The notes under the pieces were generated by a model. It did not search any database. It worked only from the letters and a program-made list of their open reading frames with translations, and had not been told where the DNA came from. Both the position numbers and the translations under genes were made by a program. DNA of 64,000 nucleotides from Garcia nutans (Eukaryota > Streptophyta > Magnoliopsida > Malpighiales > Euphorbiaceae): positions 8,316,001 through 8,380,000 of the forward strand of contig CANTUV010000003.1 of the NCBI GenBank assembly GCA_947685225.1, given 5' to 3'. Below are positions 1 through 10,075 of the stretch, one piece after another (position 1 is the stretch's first letter; each line of letters opens with the position of its first letter).

Positions 1-1326
1 TCCAAAAAGGCTCCAACACGGCCAAGTCACTCCAACTTGGCCGTGTCTCACTTAGTTCCAAAGGCAAAGATGAAGCAACTCTCACAGAAGTGAACATAGG
101 CAAGGGACACGGCCAAGTCACTGGCCGTGTCCCTCCAAAAGAGTCCAACACGGCCAAGTCAACCTCCAACTGGCCGTGTCACTCAATCAAAGAAGAAAAG
201 AAGAAGGAATTCTTACAGTAGGTGACACATGCAAGGGACACGGCCAAGTCACTGGCCGTGTCCCTCCAAAGAGCACCCACACGGTCAAGTCACATCCAAC
301 TTGGCCGTGTCTCTCATGAACCAAAGCCGTAGCGGATTTTAAAGCGGATGTTTCATATAAAAGGAAAAGAGAAGCTAGGGTTTTGGGGTTGTTGCGATTT
401 TGAGCTGAGATTGAGCCGTCAAGAGAAGAACTTAGTGTTTACATTTGTTTTTCTTTGATTTTGATTATAATTTGATTAAAACTAGCTAGATTAGATTGTT
501 TATGCCATTGATACATCCTTCTTGCAAGATTTGAACAAGAAATTCTTCAGAAGCTTCAAGGAGTTTGTAATTTGGTTTTGTTCTTGAACTTTATCTCTTT
601 ATTTTCATTGAAATTGTATTTATGGATATTATCATGTCTGAATTGATTTTTTTGAATATGAATGAGATGAGTATGTTTGATAGCAATATGAACTAATTTG
701 ATCTAGTTTAGGGTTTGTATAGATCTGCTATGATTGTATGAAATGGTTATTCTCTTAGCCAATAATTTCTTTAGCCTTGATTGAATGAAATATTGTTAAT
801 ATATAATTGATTGGCCACCAATTATGTGTTTTAGGTATTAGATGATGGATTGAGAGATGAAGTCTAATGCTGGAACAATTCAATTAGGGACTTAGGTGAA
901 TTAGAGATATAACCTATTAAAAAGATTATTTCAATTATAACAAGATTAGTTGAAAAAGGTTTGAATGCGAGAGCTTATTTCCTTGACTCGATTAATTGAG
1001 TTGTTTGAGATTTAATCTTTGAAATTAAATTAGTTAAGAGGAATAACCATTCATACATATAAGTAGTAGAGAAGTGCAAACCCTAGACCTTTCTATCAAG
1101 TGAATCAAAACATCAGTTTAGTTTACTTTTATTTGTTTTAAACTTCAATCAATCTTTTTCATTAGTTAACAATTTAAATTTTCTTCATTACTTGTTATTC
1201 ATAATCTGATAATCAATTAACCACTTTAGCTTCCTTGTGAGATGACCTTGGGGTGATCACCTTTGCTACAGCTACCTCGTATACTTGCGAGTGACGCTTT
1301 GTGGTAGAGTTAATTCGAGCGCATCA
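1..1326 (+). mobile_element. Partial LTR, family A (3' portion)
   Basis: This AT-rich stretch matches, in order and in local sequence, the solo LTR at 50759-52467. Shared parts are a GC-rich hairpin cluster (27-321), a TATA box (TATAAAAG, 356-363), a long AT-rich body, and the terminal segment with CTCGTATACTTGCGAGTG and GAGCGCATCA. The LTR ends near 1326; its 5' end lies outside the window, so no target duplication can be checked. The terminal segment resembles LTR ends of Athila/Tat-type Ty3 elements; that placement is from memory and uncertain. Orientation follows the TATA box and terminal CA. Confidence 0.72.
27..321. repeat. Cluster of CACGGCCAAG / CTTGGCCGTG hairpins
   Basis: Five short inverted repeats stand in tandem, each of the form ACACGGCCAAG, a loop of a few to about 15 bases, then (CTT)GGCCGTGT. 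They stand out by GC and CpG content from the surrounding AT-rich LTR and end just upstream of the TATA box at 356. The same motif clusters recur at 42925-43275, 49412-49747 and 51050-51460. Confidence 0.85.
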
Positions 1327-2119
1327 AGTATGTTGAACTGTCGAATCTCGAAAGACACGTTGGATAAAGTAAATGATTATTAGCAAGGTCAAGAAGAAGC
1401 TACCAACTGGCATGCTGAAACATAGTTTGAAATGGATGCATCCTTGACTCTGCTGCTTGGGGTCTCCATTATTCATATTTTCAACATCTTGAAGATAAAA
1501 TCCATGAATGTGAAGCATACTGTCATTCTAATGCAAGACTTGAACAAGCGTCAAAATGGAACCAATGAGAACACTTCTGCTGATCACCTCGGTCTGTGAG
1601 TCGATGGAATGACTGTAAGTATTATTCATGCATACCATGCATACATGAGCATATTGCACTTTCTTGTCTTGTGTTGTCTATTCCTTGTCAAATGAATAGC
1701 AAACACCCTGCGAGGTAAAGAATCAAAAGAAGATATTGAATCAAGGGGGCATAGAAAGCCTATTTGCTTGTGGAAGCTCCAGCCATTTTGCAAAAGAAGA
1801 AATGTGTGCTCGTGCAAAGAACTAGACAGCAAAAACATCAATCAAAGCCCGCATTGAAAAATCATGGGTTTGGGCCTACACAAGAGGCAAAGTTTCTCCT
1901 TTTCAATTTTTTAATTTTATATACCAAATATTTTCAAACTCACTTACAAATATTTTGCCACACAGGGGGGCAAGGAGAGGATATAAGGTCCAATTAAAAA
2001 TAGCTGAATTTTTGCAAAGGAAGAACAAAAAGAATGGAACATTAGAACTATCAAAAGAATGATGACGCAAATGACAAAAGATCAGTCTAGCTAGAAGAGT
2101 TTAAGCCAATATAAGACTT
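1327..2119. other. Unassigned non-coding stretch
   Basis: No recognisable coding frame, tRNA or repeat. It lies between the end of a family A LTR and the tandem repeats of a Tat-type 3' untranslated region, so it is probably part of that untranslated region. A purine-rich stretch near 1963-1980 looks like a polypurine tract, but no LTR start follows it. Confidence 0.4.
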
Positions 2120-2720
2120 AATCTCAAAGGATCAAGATCCATTTGCAAGGTTGAAGACCCGATCTCAAAGGATGAAGATCCATTTTCAAGGGTGAAGACC
2201 CGATCTCAAGGGATGAAGATCCATTTGCAAGGGTGAAGACTAGATCTCAAGGGACGAAGATCCATTTGCAAGGGTGAAGACCCAATCTCAATGGACGAAG
2301 ATCCATTTTCAAGGTTGAAGACCTGATCTCAAAGGATGAAGATCCATTTGCAAGGGTGAAAACCCGATCTCAAAGGATGAAGATCCATTTTCAAGGGTGA
2401 AGACCCGATCTCAAAGGATGAAGATCCATTTTCAAGGGTGAAAACCTGATCTCAAAGGATGAAGATCCATTTGCAAGGGTGAAGACCTGATCTCAAAGGA
2501 TGAAGATCTATTTTCAAGGGTGAAGACCCGATCTCAAAGGATGAAGATCCATTTTCAAGGGTGAAAACCCGATCTCAAAGGATAAAGATCCATTTGCGAG
2601 GGTGAAGACCCGATCTCAAAGGATGAAGATCCATTTTCAAGGGTGAAGTCCTGATCTCAAAGGATGAAGATCCATTTTCAAGGATGAATACCCAATCTCA
2701 AAGGATGAAGATCCATTTTG
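2120..2720 (+). repeat. 41-bp minisatellite, about 14-15 copies
   Basis: Consecutive units begin at 2120, 2161, 2202 and 2243, an exact 41-bp period. The unit reads roughly GATCTCAAAGGATGAAGATC followed by CATTTTCAAGGGTGAAGACC and one more base. Copies differ by a few substitutions. The array lies upstream of a polypurine tract and LTR of Tat type. The 3' untranslated region of Tat/Ogre elements is known to grow tandem repeats, so this is read as an element-borne array rather than an independent satellite. Confidence 0.9.
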
Positions 2721-2793
2721 TGGGCGAAAAACAACAATGCATAGAATAATAGGAGAAATCAAACTTTTGAAATGATAAAAGGTCAGTCAAACT

Positions 2794-3520
2794 CATTCTC
2801 AGGTCCAAGTAACCAAATCAAATTAATTTCAAGTCCAAGTACCCAAATCAAATCTAATCTCAGGTCCAAGTACCCAAATCAAATCAATCTCAGGTCCAAG
2901 CACCCAATCTCGGGTCCAAGTACCCAAATCAATTCAAGCTCGGGTCCAAGTACCTAATCTCTGGTCCAAGCACCTAATCTCAGGTCCAAACACCCATTTT
3001 GGGTCCAAGTACCCAAATCAACTCAAGCTCGGGTCCAAGTATCCAATCTCGGGTCCAAGTACCCAAATCAATTAAAGCTTGGGTCCAAGTACCCAATCTA
3101 GGGTCCAAGCACCCATTCTCGGGTCCAAGTACTCAAATCAATTCAAGCTTGGGACCAAGTACCCAATCTCGGATCCAAGCACCCATTTTCGGGTCCAAGT
3201 ACCCAAATCAAATTCAATCCAATCTTGGGTCCAAGTGCCCAGTCTCGAGTCCAAGTAACTAATCTCGGGTTCAAGTACCCAAATCAAATCAATTTCGGGT
3301 CCAAGTACCCAATCCTAGGTCCAAGTACCCAAATTCAATCAATCTCGGGTCCAAGTACCCAAATCAAATCTAATCTCGGGTCCAAGTACCCAAATTCAAT
3401 CCATTCTCGGGTCCAAATACCCAAATCATACCCAATCTCGGGTCCAAGTACCCAATCCCGGGTCCAAGTACCCAAATCAAGTTCAGTCTCGGGTCTAAGT
3501 ACCCAAAACAAATTTAAATA
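2794..3520 (+). repeat. Variable minisatellite with core GGGTCCAAGTACCCAA
   Basis: A second, unrelated tandem array follows the first. Its core GGTCCAAGTACCCAA(ATCAA) recurs about 25 times, with spacers that make units of roughly 18-30 bp. Open frames across it are low-complexity GPSTQ-type repeats and are not taken as genes. It ends about 60 bp before the polypurine tract of the Tat-type LTR. Confidence 0.88.
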
Positions 3521-3582
3521 ACCATCTCAAAAATTAAGTCTTATTATTTTTCACTCTCTTTCACTTAAGTCTCAGATCGTTC

Positions 3583-3597
3583 AAGCAGGGGGCAAGC
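3583..3597 (+). promoter_or_regulatory. Polypurine tract of plus-strand Tat element
   Basis: AAGCAGGGGGCAAGC lies directly before the LTR start TGTAGACCC. This is the position and composition of a retrotransposon plus-strand priming site and makes the following LTR a 3' LTR on the plus strand. Confidence 0.75.
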
Positions 3598-4612
3598 TGT
3601 AGACCCTTAATTTTTGACCTGGTCCGGTCCAATATATTTTAATTAGTCCAAAATAATTTTTATGTTATCCGAAATATTTTAGTTAGTCTAAAATAATTTT
3701 TATGGTATCTTAATTAATTTTAATATTTATTTTAGTAAAAAATGGTGAAATGAATAAAAATTCAAAAATAATAAAAAATAACAAATAACAAAAAAAATCG
3801 GCGACGGAAAAATCGGCGACGATTCAGCACGGGCCCGTGGGCATTTCGCCGGCAGGAAATTCCTGCGGGCCCGTTCCGCGCGCTTTGCCGCAGCCAGTTG
3901 CGGCAGCTTTTTTGCCAGCGCAGTTTTTCCGCAGTAGTTTTTTTTGCTAGCGAAATTTTTCCGACGCAAATTTTCCGAAACCTAATACAATCAGGTTTCG
4001 GTTTAGATACGAATGGTTATTTACTTTTATCAATTTATTTAGATTTCCAAATGTTGTAAGAGGTATGTTTCAAATTGTTGGATACCTCATTAGTTGAATA
4101 TCATGTAACTTAAATTGCTTTTCTATTTTAGAACTAATGTAAAGGGCATGCTTCTACCTTTCGGTGGGTGTCCTATTTAGGCATGAGATGTAAGGACATG
4201 TTTCCATCCTTGGATGGGTGTCCATTTATTTTCTTTATTTGGACATTGCTTTGATTTTAATATAATGATGCTTTCTTTCAATTATTATGTGTAATATGGA
4301 TAATATTATTATACTTAAGAATTTTATAATATTAAGACCTGTAAAGGAGGCCGGTTCCAATGAACCGGGTGTTGTGGGTGTGTTGGGCTATTTCTCACCT
4401 TCCCCACACGTACCTAACTTTTCGAACCCATTAAGGGGTTGGGGATTCCTTAGGAATCGAGTCATCCACCAGTTTCTTTTTCCCTACCCGTCCAAGTGTC
4501 GACTTCATTTTCTCCGGACTTAGATCCGTGTTCTCTAAGGCCCCGAGCCTAAACAGTGTCGAAGTCTCAAGAACCATTCCACTGAGAGTGGGGGCAAAAA
4601 TCCCCGCTCACA
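3598..4612 (+). mobile_element. Tat/Ogre-type LTR (3' LTR, plus strand)
   Basis: Starts TGTAGACCCTTAATTTTTG and ends CCCCGCTCACA. Most of it, especially 4290-4612, matches the reverse complement of 22110-22450, the end of another Tat LTR on the minus strand. A GC-rich block at about 3797-3970 (CGGCGACGG, GGGCCCGTGGGC, GCGGGCCCGTTCCGC) stands in an AT-rich setting. The element body upstream is only its 3' untranslated region. What follows at 4613 is a different element, so this copy appears inserted into a Tekay-like remnant. No target duplication can be verified. Confidence 0.82.
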
Positions 4613-5018
4613 CATTTTCTTTTATAATCATATAACTCAATTCTAACATTATTCTCAAATTCATTCTCTTATAACTTATTTCACAAACACATTTCAAAAA
4701 TCAATACTTTCAAAAATAGTTTTACTTAAGGAAAACTCCATTTCTTTAATTCATCAATTAAAATTATATAACTCTTCCCACATCATTTCTTTATCTAGCT
4801 TTACTCTCATGTGGAACCTCATTTTCCACACTATCATCTAACTCATATCATTCAAACACCTCACATCATAAACCACATAATGTCACATCTGAGACCATCC
4901 TAGGTGTTAATGCATATGCATGTATCACAACTCGATTCACTTTTCCAAAATTTCCATTTCTTTCTCAAAACTCAATCAGGCTGAGAATCTCAAACCTAAG
5001 ATCTGATACCAAAATAAT
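4613..5018 (-). mobile_element. Leader remnant of minus-strand Tekay-like element, with primer binding site
   Basis: The sequence matches 47100-47368 in content: the GAGACCA..CCTAGGTG stretch, TGCATATGCATGTAT, and GAGAATCTCAAACCTAAG before the LTR. On the minus strand 5011-4993 reads TGGTATCAGATCTTAGGTT, a one-mismatch initiator-tRNA-Met primer site. The part farther from the LTR is cut off at 4613 by the Tat LTR. Confidence 0.72.
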
Positions 5019-5938
5019 TGTAACACCCTATACCTTATAAACACACCATACATATACCCCATAAACACACAATACGCATATAAAATATAAGAATGTCACA
5101 TTATAGTATTGTTTAAATATTTACCTTAATTCCACATTAATAATAAATTTAGTGTAAGAACATTTTAAATTATCAAATCTCCTTTTCAAGAAGTGACATT
5201 TCCAAAATCATGGAACTTTTTATTTAATTATATATACATTTATACATTTTTTTTCCAAAATTCACTTATATACATATACATATGATCAAAATACAACATA
5301 ACACATTGTACAAGCATGCACAACCTTCTAATTGACCTCATAATACCCTTAGTTCTCTTGTAGTACCACTCTCCAATTCTTGGATCAGCAATCTACTCAC
5401 CTGCGCAATTCACACAACCGTGCTAAGCTCAAAAACTTAATGCTACTTATAAACAACATATACATACACTATAGAAAATCACATTCACAACACTAAGATC
5501 ATTTATCATCATATTCTTTCATCATTTACAAATTTACATGCAATGCCAATGTACAATGCTTATGGACATCATGTCCCTATGTGACCTACTATTTCATTTT
5601 AGATATATTTTTCAATTGTCTTATAATTCATATGAAACAGGCACAAGCATGGGCCCAAATAATCTAATATATTATTCAAATTCCAGAGTTAATGTTTTGG
5701 TCCATATTGACACCCAGTGTCTAGCTCGAAGCAAAGTGATGCCTAGCGTCCAGCTCGAAGGCAATTCATAGTGATGCCCAGCATCTAGCCTGAAGGCAGG
5801 TGATGTCTAATGTCTAGCCTGAAGGTAAATCAAATAATTGCTCAAAAGCTAGCCCCAAAGGCAAATAATGAGAATAACCTCATAGGCATGCTGCCAAACA
5901 CAGAACTCTGAAAATTGATTAACATCTAGGCACACAAT
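5019..5938 (-). mobile_element. Partial Tekay-like LTR (minus-strand element)
   Basis: In plus-strand reading it begins TGTAACACCCTATACC next to the primer site, as do the LTRs at 39008, 47369 and 55425. Shared landmarks include the GGCATGC..CCAAACACAGAACTCTGAAAA block. Similarity to the other LTRs stops after AGGCACACAAT (about 5938), where plastid DNA begins, so about two thirds of a roughly 3-kb LTR is missing. Confidence 0.75.
5681..5913. repeat. LTR minisatellite slot, AGCCTGAAGGCA type
   Basis: Between TTCCAGAGTT (5681-5690) and AACTCTGAAA (5904-5913), an imperfect inverted repeat, lie several degenerate units of about 33 bp containing TGTCTAGCCTGAAGG. Related LTRs carry other repeats at the same place (35601-35788, 40007-40318, 56293-56600). 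Confidence 0.65.
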
Positions 5939-6716
5939 CTAAATTTTGAAATTCCTTTCCAATTGTATCTGTTGCAAATTCGAATTTGAGTATAAAATTC
6001 TCTTTATTCCTTTGTTCATACGTATTTCATACATTCCATATCCATCTATGGAGTTAGATAAAATTTTATGTGATTCTGTAAACAAAATCTAAATTTCATC
6101 ATTGCTAGATCGTTGATCCATATAATTGAATGAAGAACGATCCAATAATGGGATTTTTTTTAATAAACGGGAAATTTAAAATGCTCGGGGATGGAAATGA
6201 GGGAATGTCTACAATACCTGGATTTAATCAGATACAATTTGAAGGATTTTGTAGGTTCATTGATCAGGGCTTAAGAGAAGAATTTTCTAAGTTTCCAAAA
6301 ATTGAAGACACAGATCAAGAAATTGAATTTCAATTATTTGTGGAAACATATCAATTGGTGGAGCCGCTGATAAAAGAAAGAGATGCTATATATGAATCAC
6401 TTACATATTCTTCTAAATTATATGTATCCGCGGGATTAATTGGGAAAACCAGTAGGGATATACAAGAACAAACAATTTTTATTATAAACATTCCTCTAAT
6501 GAATTCCATGGGAACTTTTATAATAAATGGAATATATAGAATTGTGATCAATCAAATATTACAAAGTCCCGGTATCTATTACCAGTCAGAATTGGATCAT
6601 AACGGAATTTCGGTCTATACCGGCACCATAATATTAGATTAGGGGGGAAGAGTAGAATTACAGATTAATAGAAAAGCAAGGATATGGGCTCGTGTGACTA
6701 GGAAACAGAAAATATC
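5939..6716 (+). other. Nuclear plastid DNA insertion (NUPT), left part
   Basis: From about 5939 the sequence becomes plastid: the region upstream of rpoB (GTTCATACGTATTTCATAC, then AATCTAAATTTCATCATTGC and GATCGTTGATCC) followed by the rpoB start. It is read as nuclear because it is flanked by retrotransposons, carries stops and indels, and is split by a nuclear-type Copia insertion with a target duplication at 6712-6716. The left border with the Tekay-like LTR is placed to within a few bases. Confidence 0.85.
6181..6716 (+). pseudogene. rpoB: rpoB pseudogene, N-terminal part (plastid RNA polymerase beta subunit)
   Basis: The frame from 6181 (MLGDGNEGMST; an in-frame ATG also exists at 6130) is an unmistakable plastid rpoB N-terminus, with the conserved stretches IPGFNQIQFEGFCRFIDQGL, QLFVETYQLVEPLIKERDA and INQILQSPGIYY. 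In the chloroplast the product is the beta subunit of the bacterial-type plastid RNA polymerase. Here it cannot be made: a TAG at 6640-6642 replaces the conserved Trp codon before the GGR motif, and the frame is cut at 6716 by the Copia element. The gene resumes at 16885. G-to-A and C-to-T changes dominate the visible lesions. Confidence 0.95.
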
Positions 6717-8113
6717 TGTTGTCCCAAGATGGCAACCAAGAGGGGGGGGGGGTGAATTGGTTTCCTCAAGAAATAATGACAATTTAAAAAACTCAACAAA
6801 CAAGAAATGCGGAATATAAAGATTGTTGAGAAATGAAGGAAGAAAGAACACACAAGATTTATAGTGGTTCGGATTTACTTCAATCCTACATCCACTTCCT
6901 TAACAACTTGTTAAGGTTCCACTAGACTTTGAAGTTTTTACAAGCTCACTTCCAACTTTGGTGTTTTCACAAGTTCACACCTAACTTTACAAGTGTTTTT
7001 CTAAGGCTCACACTTACAACCCAAACAAGAGTTTTACAAGGCTTACTCTCACAACCTAAGTGTTTCCCAAGCTCACACTCAAACTTATACAATGGTGTTT
7101 TCAATGCTAACACCTAACATTCAATACAATTTAATTGTAAGTTTAAGTAAATGAAAATTTGTTGCTTGGCTATTACAATCTGATTTCTTGCTTTTTCTTT
7201 TTTTGTTTTCTCAGAGAGACATTGTATTTATAGCCAAAGTGGTCTTACTAGCCGTTATAGATAATGAGAATAAAGTCTTGGCAGTTTAGACCTACTTTAC
7301 TTAAACTGTCCGAAGCACTTCGCGGTCGCCCTTAATATAAGGATGGTCGCTCTAATGCTTCTCGCGGTCGTCCTTTAACAAGGGACGGTCGCTGCTTTTA
7401 AAAAAGCTTCAACGGTCGAATTTTAGTGCTGTGCAGCTGGAATCTTGCCCATGCTGTGTTTGTCGGACCGGTTTCTTGCCCAGCTGTGTTTGTCGGGACG
7501 GTCGCGCCTAGCAATGGTGCGGTCGCCCTTTTTGAATAATCAAGTGGGTTTATAACGGTCATATTACGTGTCATTCTCTGACAGGGCAAAATTGAATGTT
7601 CGCCATAATTTGAATGTCGCGGTCGCCCTATGTAGATTATCGCGGTCGAATTGAGAAACTCGCGTCGAACTTCTGGACGCTCCTGAGGACGCGAAACCTA
7701 CTGTCTCTTCAAACAATTTCTTCTTGAATGGTAGAGCGGTCGCGATTCTGAATGGGCGGTCGCTATTGTGTTAAGCGAGGTCGAGTCATTCACCGTTCTT
7801 GTCACCGCGAACCTTACTGTGATTGTAATGATTTAAGTTCCTTGAGTAGCGGTCATCCATGAATTAGAACGGTCGCTATTCTGTAGGAGCGGTCGCGACA
7901 TAGGTCGAACTTCTGACCGCGAAACCTACTGTGATAAGGTTTCTTCTTTTAATTACATGGAGCGGTCGTATTCAGGTGAGGTGCGACCGCTATAAGTGTT
8001 CTGTTCACCTTATTTGAAGCAACCTAATCCTGCAACAAGATTTCTCAAACACAAGTTAAATAGATCATCCATTTGAGTTGTCAAGGATCAAAATTAAGGT
8101 CATTTGTCTAACA
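6717..8113 (-). repeat. 3' LTR of the Copia element
   Basis: 1397 bp, nearly identical to 15484-16879. Differences seen by eye include C/T eight bases in, an 11- versus 10-base G run, G/T at AAGAAATGCGG, T/C at GAATGTTCGCC and G/A at CACCGTTCTTG. On the minus strand a cluster of GCGGTCGC-type motifs (about 7990-7320) lies upstream of a TATA box GGCTATAAATACAAT (7235-7221). Confidence 0.95.
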
Positions 8114-8127
8114 ATCTCCCCCATTTT
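8114..8127 (-). promoter_or_regulatory. Polypurine tract of the Copia element, with extra copies inward
   Basis: On the minus strand AAAATGGGGGAGAT immediately precedes the 3' LTR start. Three more tracts of GGGGGAG type occur inward, near 8180-8187, 8268-8277 and 8336-8347 (CAATGGGGGAGA). The stretch 8128-8549 otherwise holds non-coding AT-rich sequence. Confidence 0.85.
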
Positions 8128-8549
8128 GACTTTGACAATTCAAATGGAATGATAAGAAAAAATAATAAGTCTAAAAATGCTCCCCCTTAACATATGCAAC
8201 AATTTTTGGTTTAGAGCATTGACTTGGTGCATTAGGTTATGTATTCTATGTTATGCCATTATCTCTTTCTCCCCCAATGTACTATGTTCTCACCTATTAT
8301 TTTATATATCCATTTTCATTCCATTTTTGTTATTTTCTCCCCCATTGTCATAGGCAAAAGTAAATCAAATGTTTAAACAAATGTGTCTTCCATTGGATAA
8401 ATTATTAAAAGCAACAATCACAACAAATAAGGAAAAAACAAATAACATTTGAAACAGACATGTTTATTAAGGATAGAGAAAAGTACAAAGGCAGAAAATA
8501 AAGCAATAAACATATGAAAATGCAAACAATAGAGACAAAAAGTTTTAAG

Positions 8550-9947
8550 CTATTCAGAGTCATCATCTACATCTAACTCTTCTTCAACTAAAGGAGCTTT
8601 TCCTTTATCTTTAGGAGCAACAGAGGCAGAGCTAGTGCTGATGGACTCTTCTTCTTCAGGAATGCTTTGGGTATGATCACTTATATCCCAATCTTCAAGG
8701 TTGCACTGGGGCAAGTCCAATTTGCCTTGCATGTCATAGAGATCATGGTGCATATGAGATATAAGGTCAATTCTCTTGTTCAAGTGCTGAAATCTCTTGG
8801 ATACACTTTTCTTGAACTTGGAGAATTTCCTGGAAAGAGTTTTGATAGCTTGGAGGATGAGTTGAGTGGAGGATGAAGTAGTTTCTTGAGCAGCTTTTGA
8901 TGAAGTTGCTTTTGGAGGTAATTCCACAGCAACTTCAACTGAATCTCCTTCTTCCTCAATTGTATACCTTGGCCTCTTCTTTTGTTTGTCCACAACTCCT
9001 TTCTTGCCAAAGTAATATACATATGTTCCTTCAATTTTCCTAACACATCCTGCATGCTCTAAGTAATCGATTGTGATAGCACAAGAAGCAAGAGTGAAAG
9101 GGTTTCTCAAAGTAGCTAGATTCAGATCATTCAGAAGGTTTAAGTGTCTAGCTATTTGAGTAACTTGAGAGGATAGAAAGAAAGTACCAGTTCTTGTTAC
9201 AGCATGATGATAAAAGGTGTCAATTAAGAACTTGGTGGTGTTTATTTTGATGTTGTGGGTGAAAGCATAGAGAAAGATAAGGTCTCTTTTGGTTACTTTC
9301 TCATTCCCATCTGCTCTTTGATGGATGGTGTAGGTGATAATCCTATGGAGCATCCAATGGGTGAGAGTTTTGATGTGTCTGGCTTTGGATTCCTTTTCAA
9401 AAGAGGTTTCAATGGAAATTTCTTGCCAGAAAGCTGAAAGAGTTTGATTAGAGAAGATTTGGTCATTGTAAGAAGTTATACCTTCAGAAGGGAAGTCCCA
9501 AATGCTGCCAAAATCTTCTAGAGATAGGGCTTGGTATTGATCAAAGAGCTTAAATCTAACCCCATACCACCCTAGTGCAGAATTTGCACTCTTCTCTATT
9601 TGAAGAGACATTAAAAACTCCTTACTCAGACTAGAGTAGCCTACCTCTTCTGGAAAGACAAATTTTCTCCATCCAAGGACATCCAGTAATCTCTCAATTT
9701 CGTCCTTGATGTTCAAGGCAGAAAGCATCCCACCAAAAGGAGATTTGGTGCCTTCAACCTTCTTTCTCTTTAGCATGGCATACCTAACATCTTCTTCAGT
9801 GGTTTGATGGTGATGTTTGTGAATTTTCTCACCTCTTTTAGATTGAGGAGGAGATGGGGGAACAACTTCGGGTTCTCTAATGGTGATTCCTGGAACTCTC
9901 TTGGCTTGTCCCTTTATTTTGGAAGTGGTTTTTCTTTTGGGAGCCAT
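8550..9947 (-). CDS. ORF3 of the Copia element (env-position protein, function unknown)
   Basis: A 465-residue intact frame on the sense strand of the element, between pol and the 3' LTR, the slot that holds the 'env-like' ORF in Sireviruses. The N-terminus (about 1-60) is basic and proline-rich (MAPKRKTTSKIK). Residues about 90-290 look like a folded domain with WYGVRFKLFDQYQ, FGSIWDFPSEG, MLHRIITYTIHQ and KVTKRDLIFLYAFTHNIKIN. The last motif is reminiscent of plant retrotransposon ORF1 / 'plant transposon protein' domains such as in Athila, a resemblance noted by eye only. Residues about 370-410 can form a coiled coil (SRKFSKFKKSVSKRFQHL); the C-terminus is acidic and Ser-rich. I see no signal peptide or membrane segment, so a true envelope role is unlikely. 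It is undamaged although gag and pol are broken. A promoter-like region lies upstream (10400-10076). Confidence 0.85.
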   Translation of the reverse strand: MAPKRKTTSKIKGQAKRVPGITIREPEVVPPSPPQSKRGEKIHKHHHQTTEEDVRYAMLKRKKVEGTKSPFGGMLSALNIKDEIERLLDVLGWRKFVFPEEVGYSSLSKEFLMSLQIEKSANSALGWYGVRFKLFDQYQALSLEDFGSIWDFPSEGITSYNDQIFSNQTLSAFWQEISIETSFEKESKARHIKTLTHWMLHRIITYTIHQRADGNEKVTKRDLIFLYAFTHNIKINTTKFLIDTFYHHAVTRTGTFFLSSQVTQIARHLNLLNDLNLATLRNPFTLASCAITIDYLEHAGCVRKIEGTYVYYFGKKGVVDKQKKRPRYTIEEEGDSVEVAVELPPKATSSKAAQETTSSSTQLILQAIKTLSRKFSKFKKSVSKRFQHLNKRIDLISHMHHDLYDMQGKLDLPQCNLEDWDISDHTQSIPEEEESISTSSASVAPKDKGKAPLVEEELDVDDDSE

Positions 9948-10075
9948 TAGAATAGAAGAAACAGATGAGAGCAGGAAAACAGAGGTTGATTTGAGAAGCA
10001 GATGAGTTGAGAAGATTTTAGGGTTTTAGATTGTTTTCAGAAGCAAAATATCCAAGAAATTTGATGTAACTTACT

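Noticed and set aside
27..321. CRISPR-like array of palindromic repeats with short spacers
   Set aside because: Repeats are inverted pairs with irregular spacing inside a plant LTR; no spacer regularity and no cas genes, and the context is eukaryotic.
2772..3521. Overlapping open frames reading GPSTQ-type repeats
   Set aside because: Translation of a minisatellite with no stop in the unit; no start context, domain or homolog evident.
6929..7117. 62-codon frame repeated at 15695-15883, and 63-codon frame at 7398-7589 repeated at 16164-16355
   Set aside because: Both lie in the Copia LTRs, are duplicated only because the LTRs are, and lack any gene feature.
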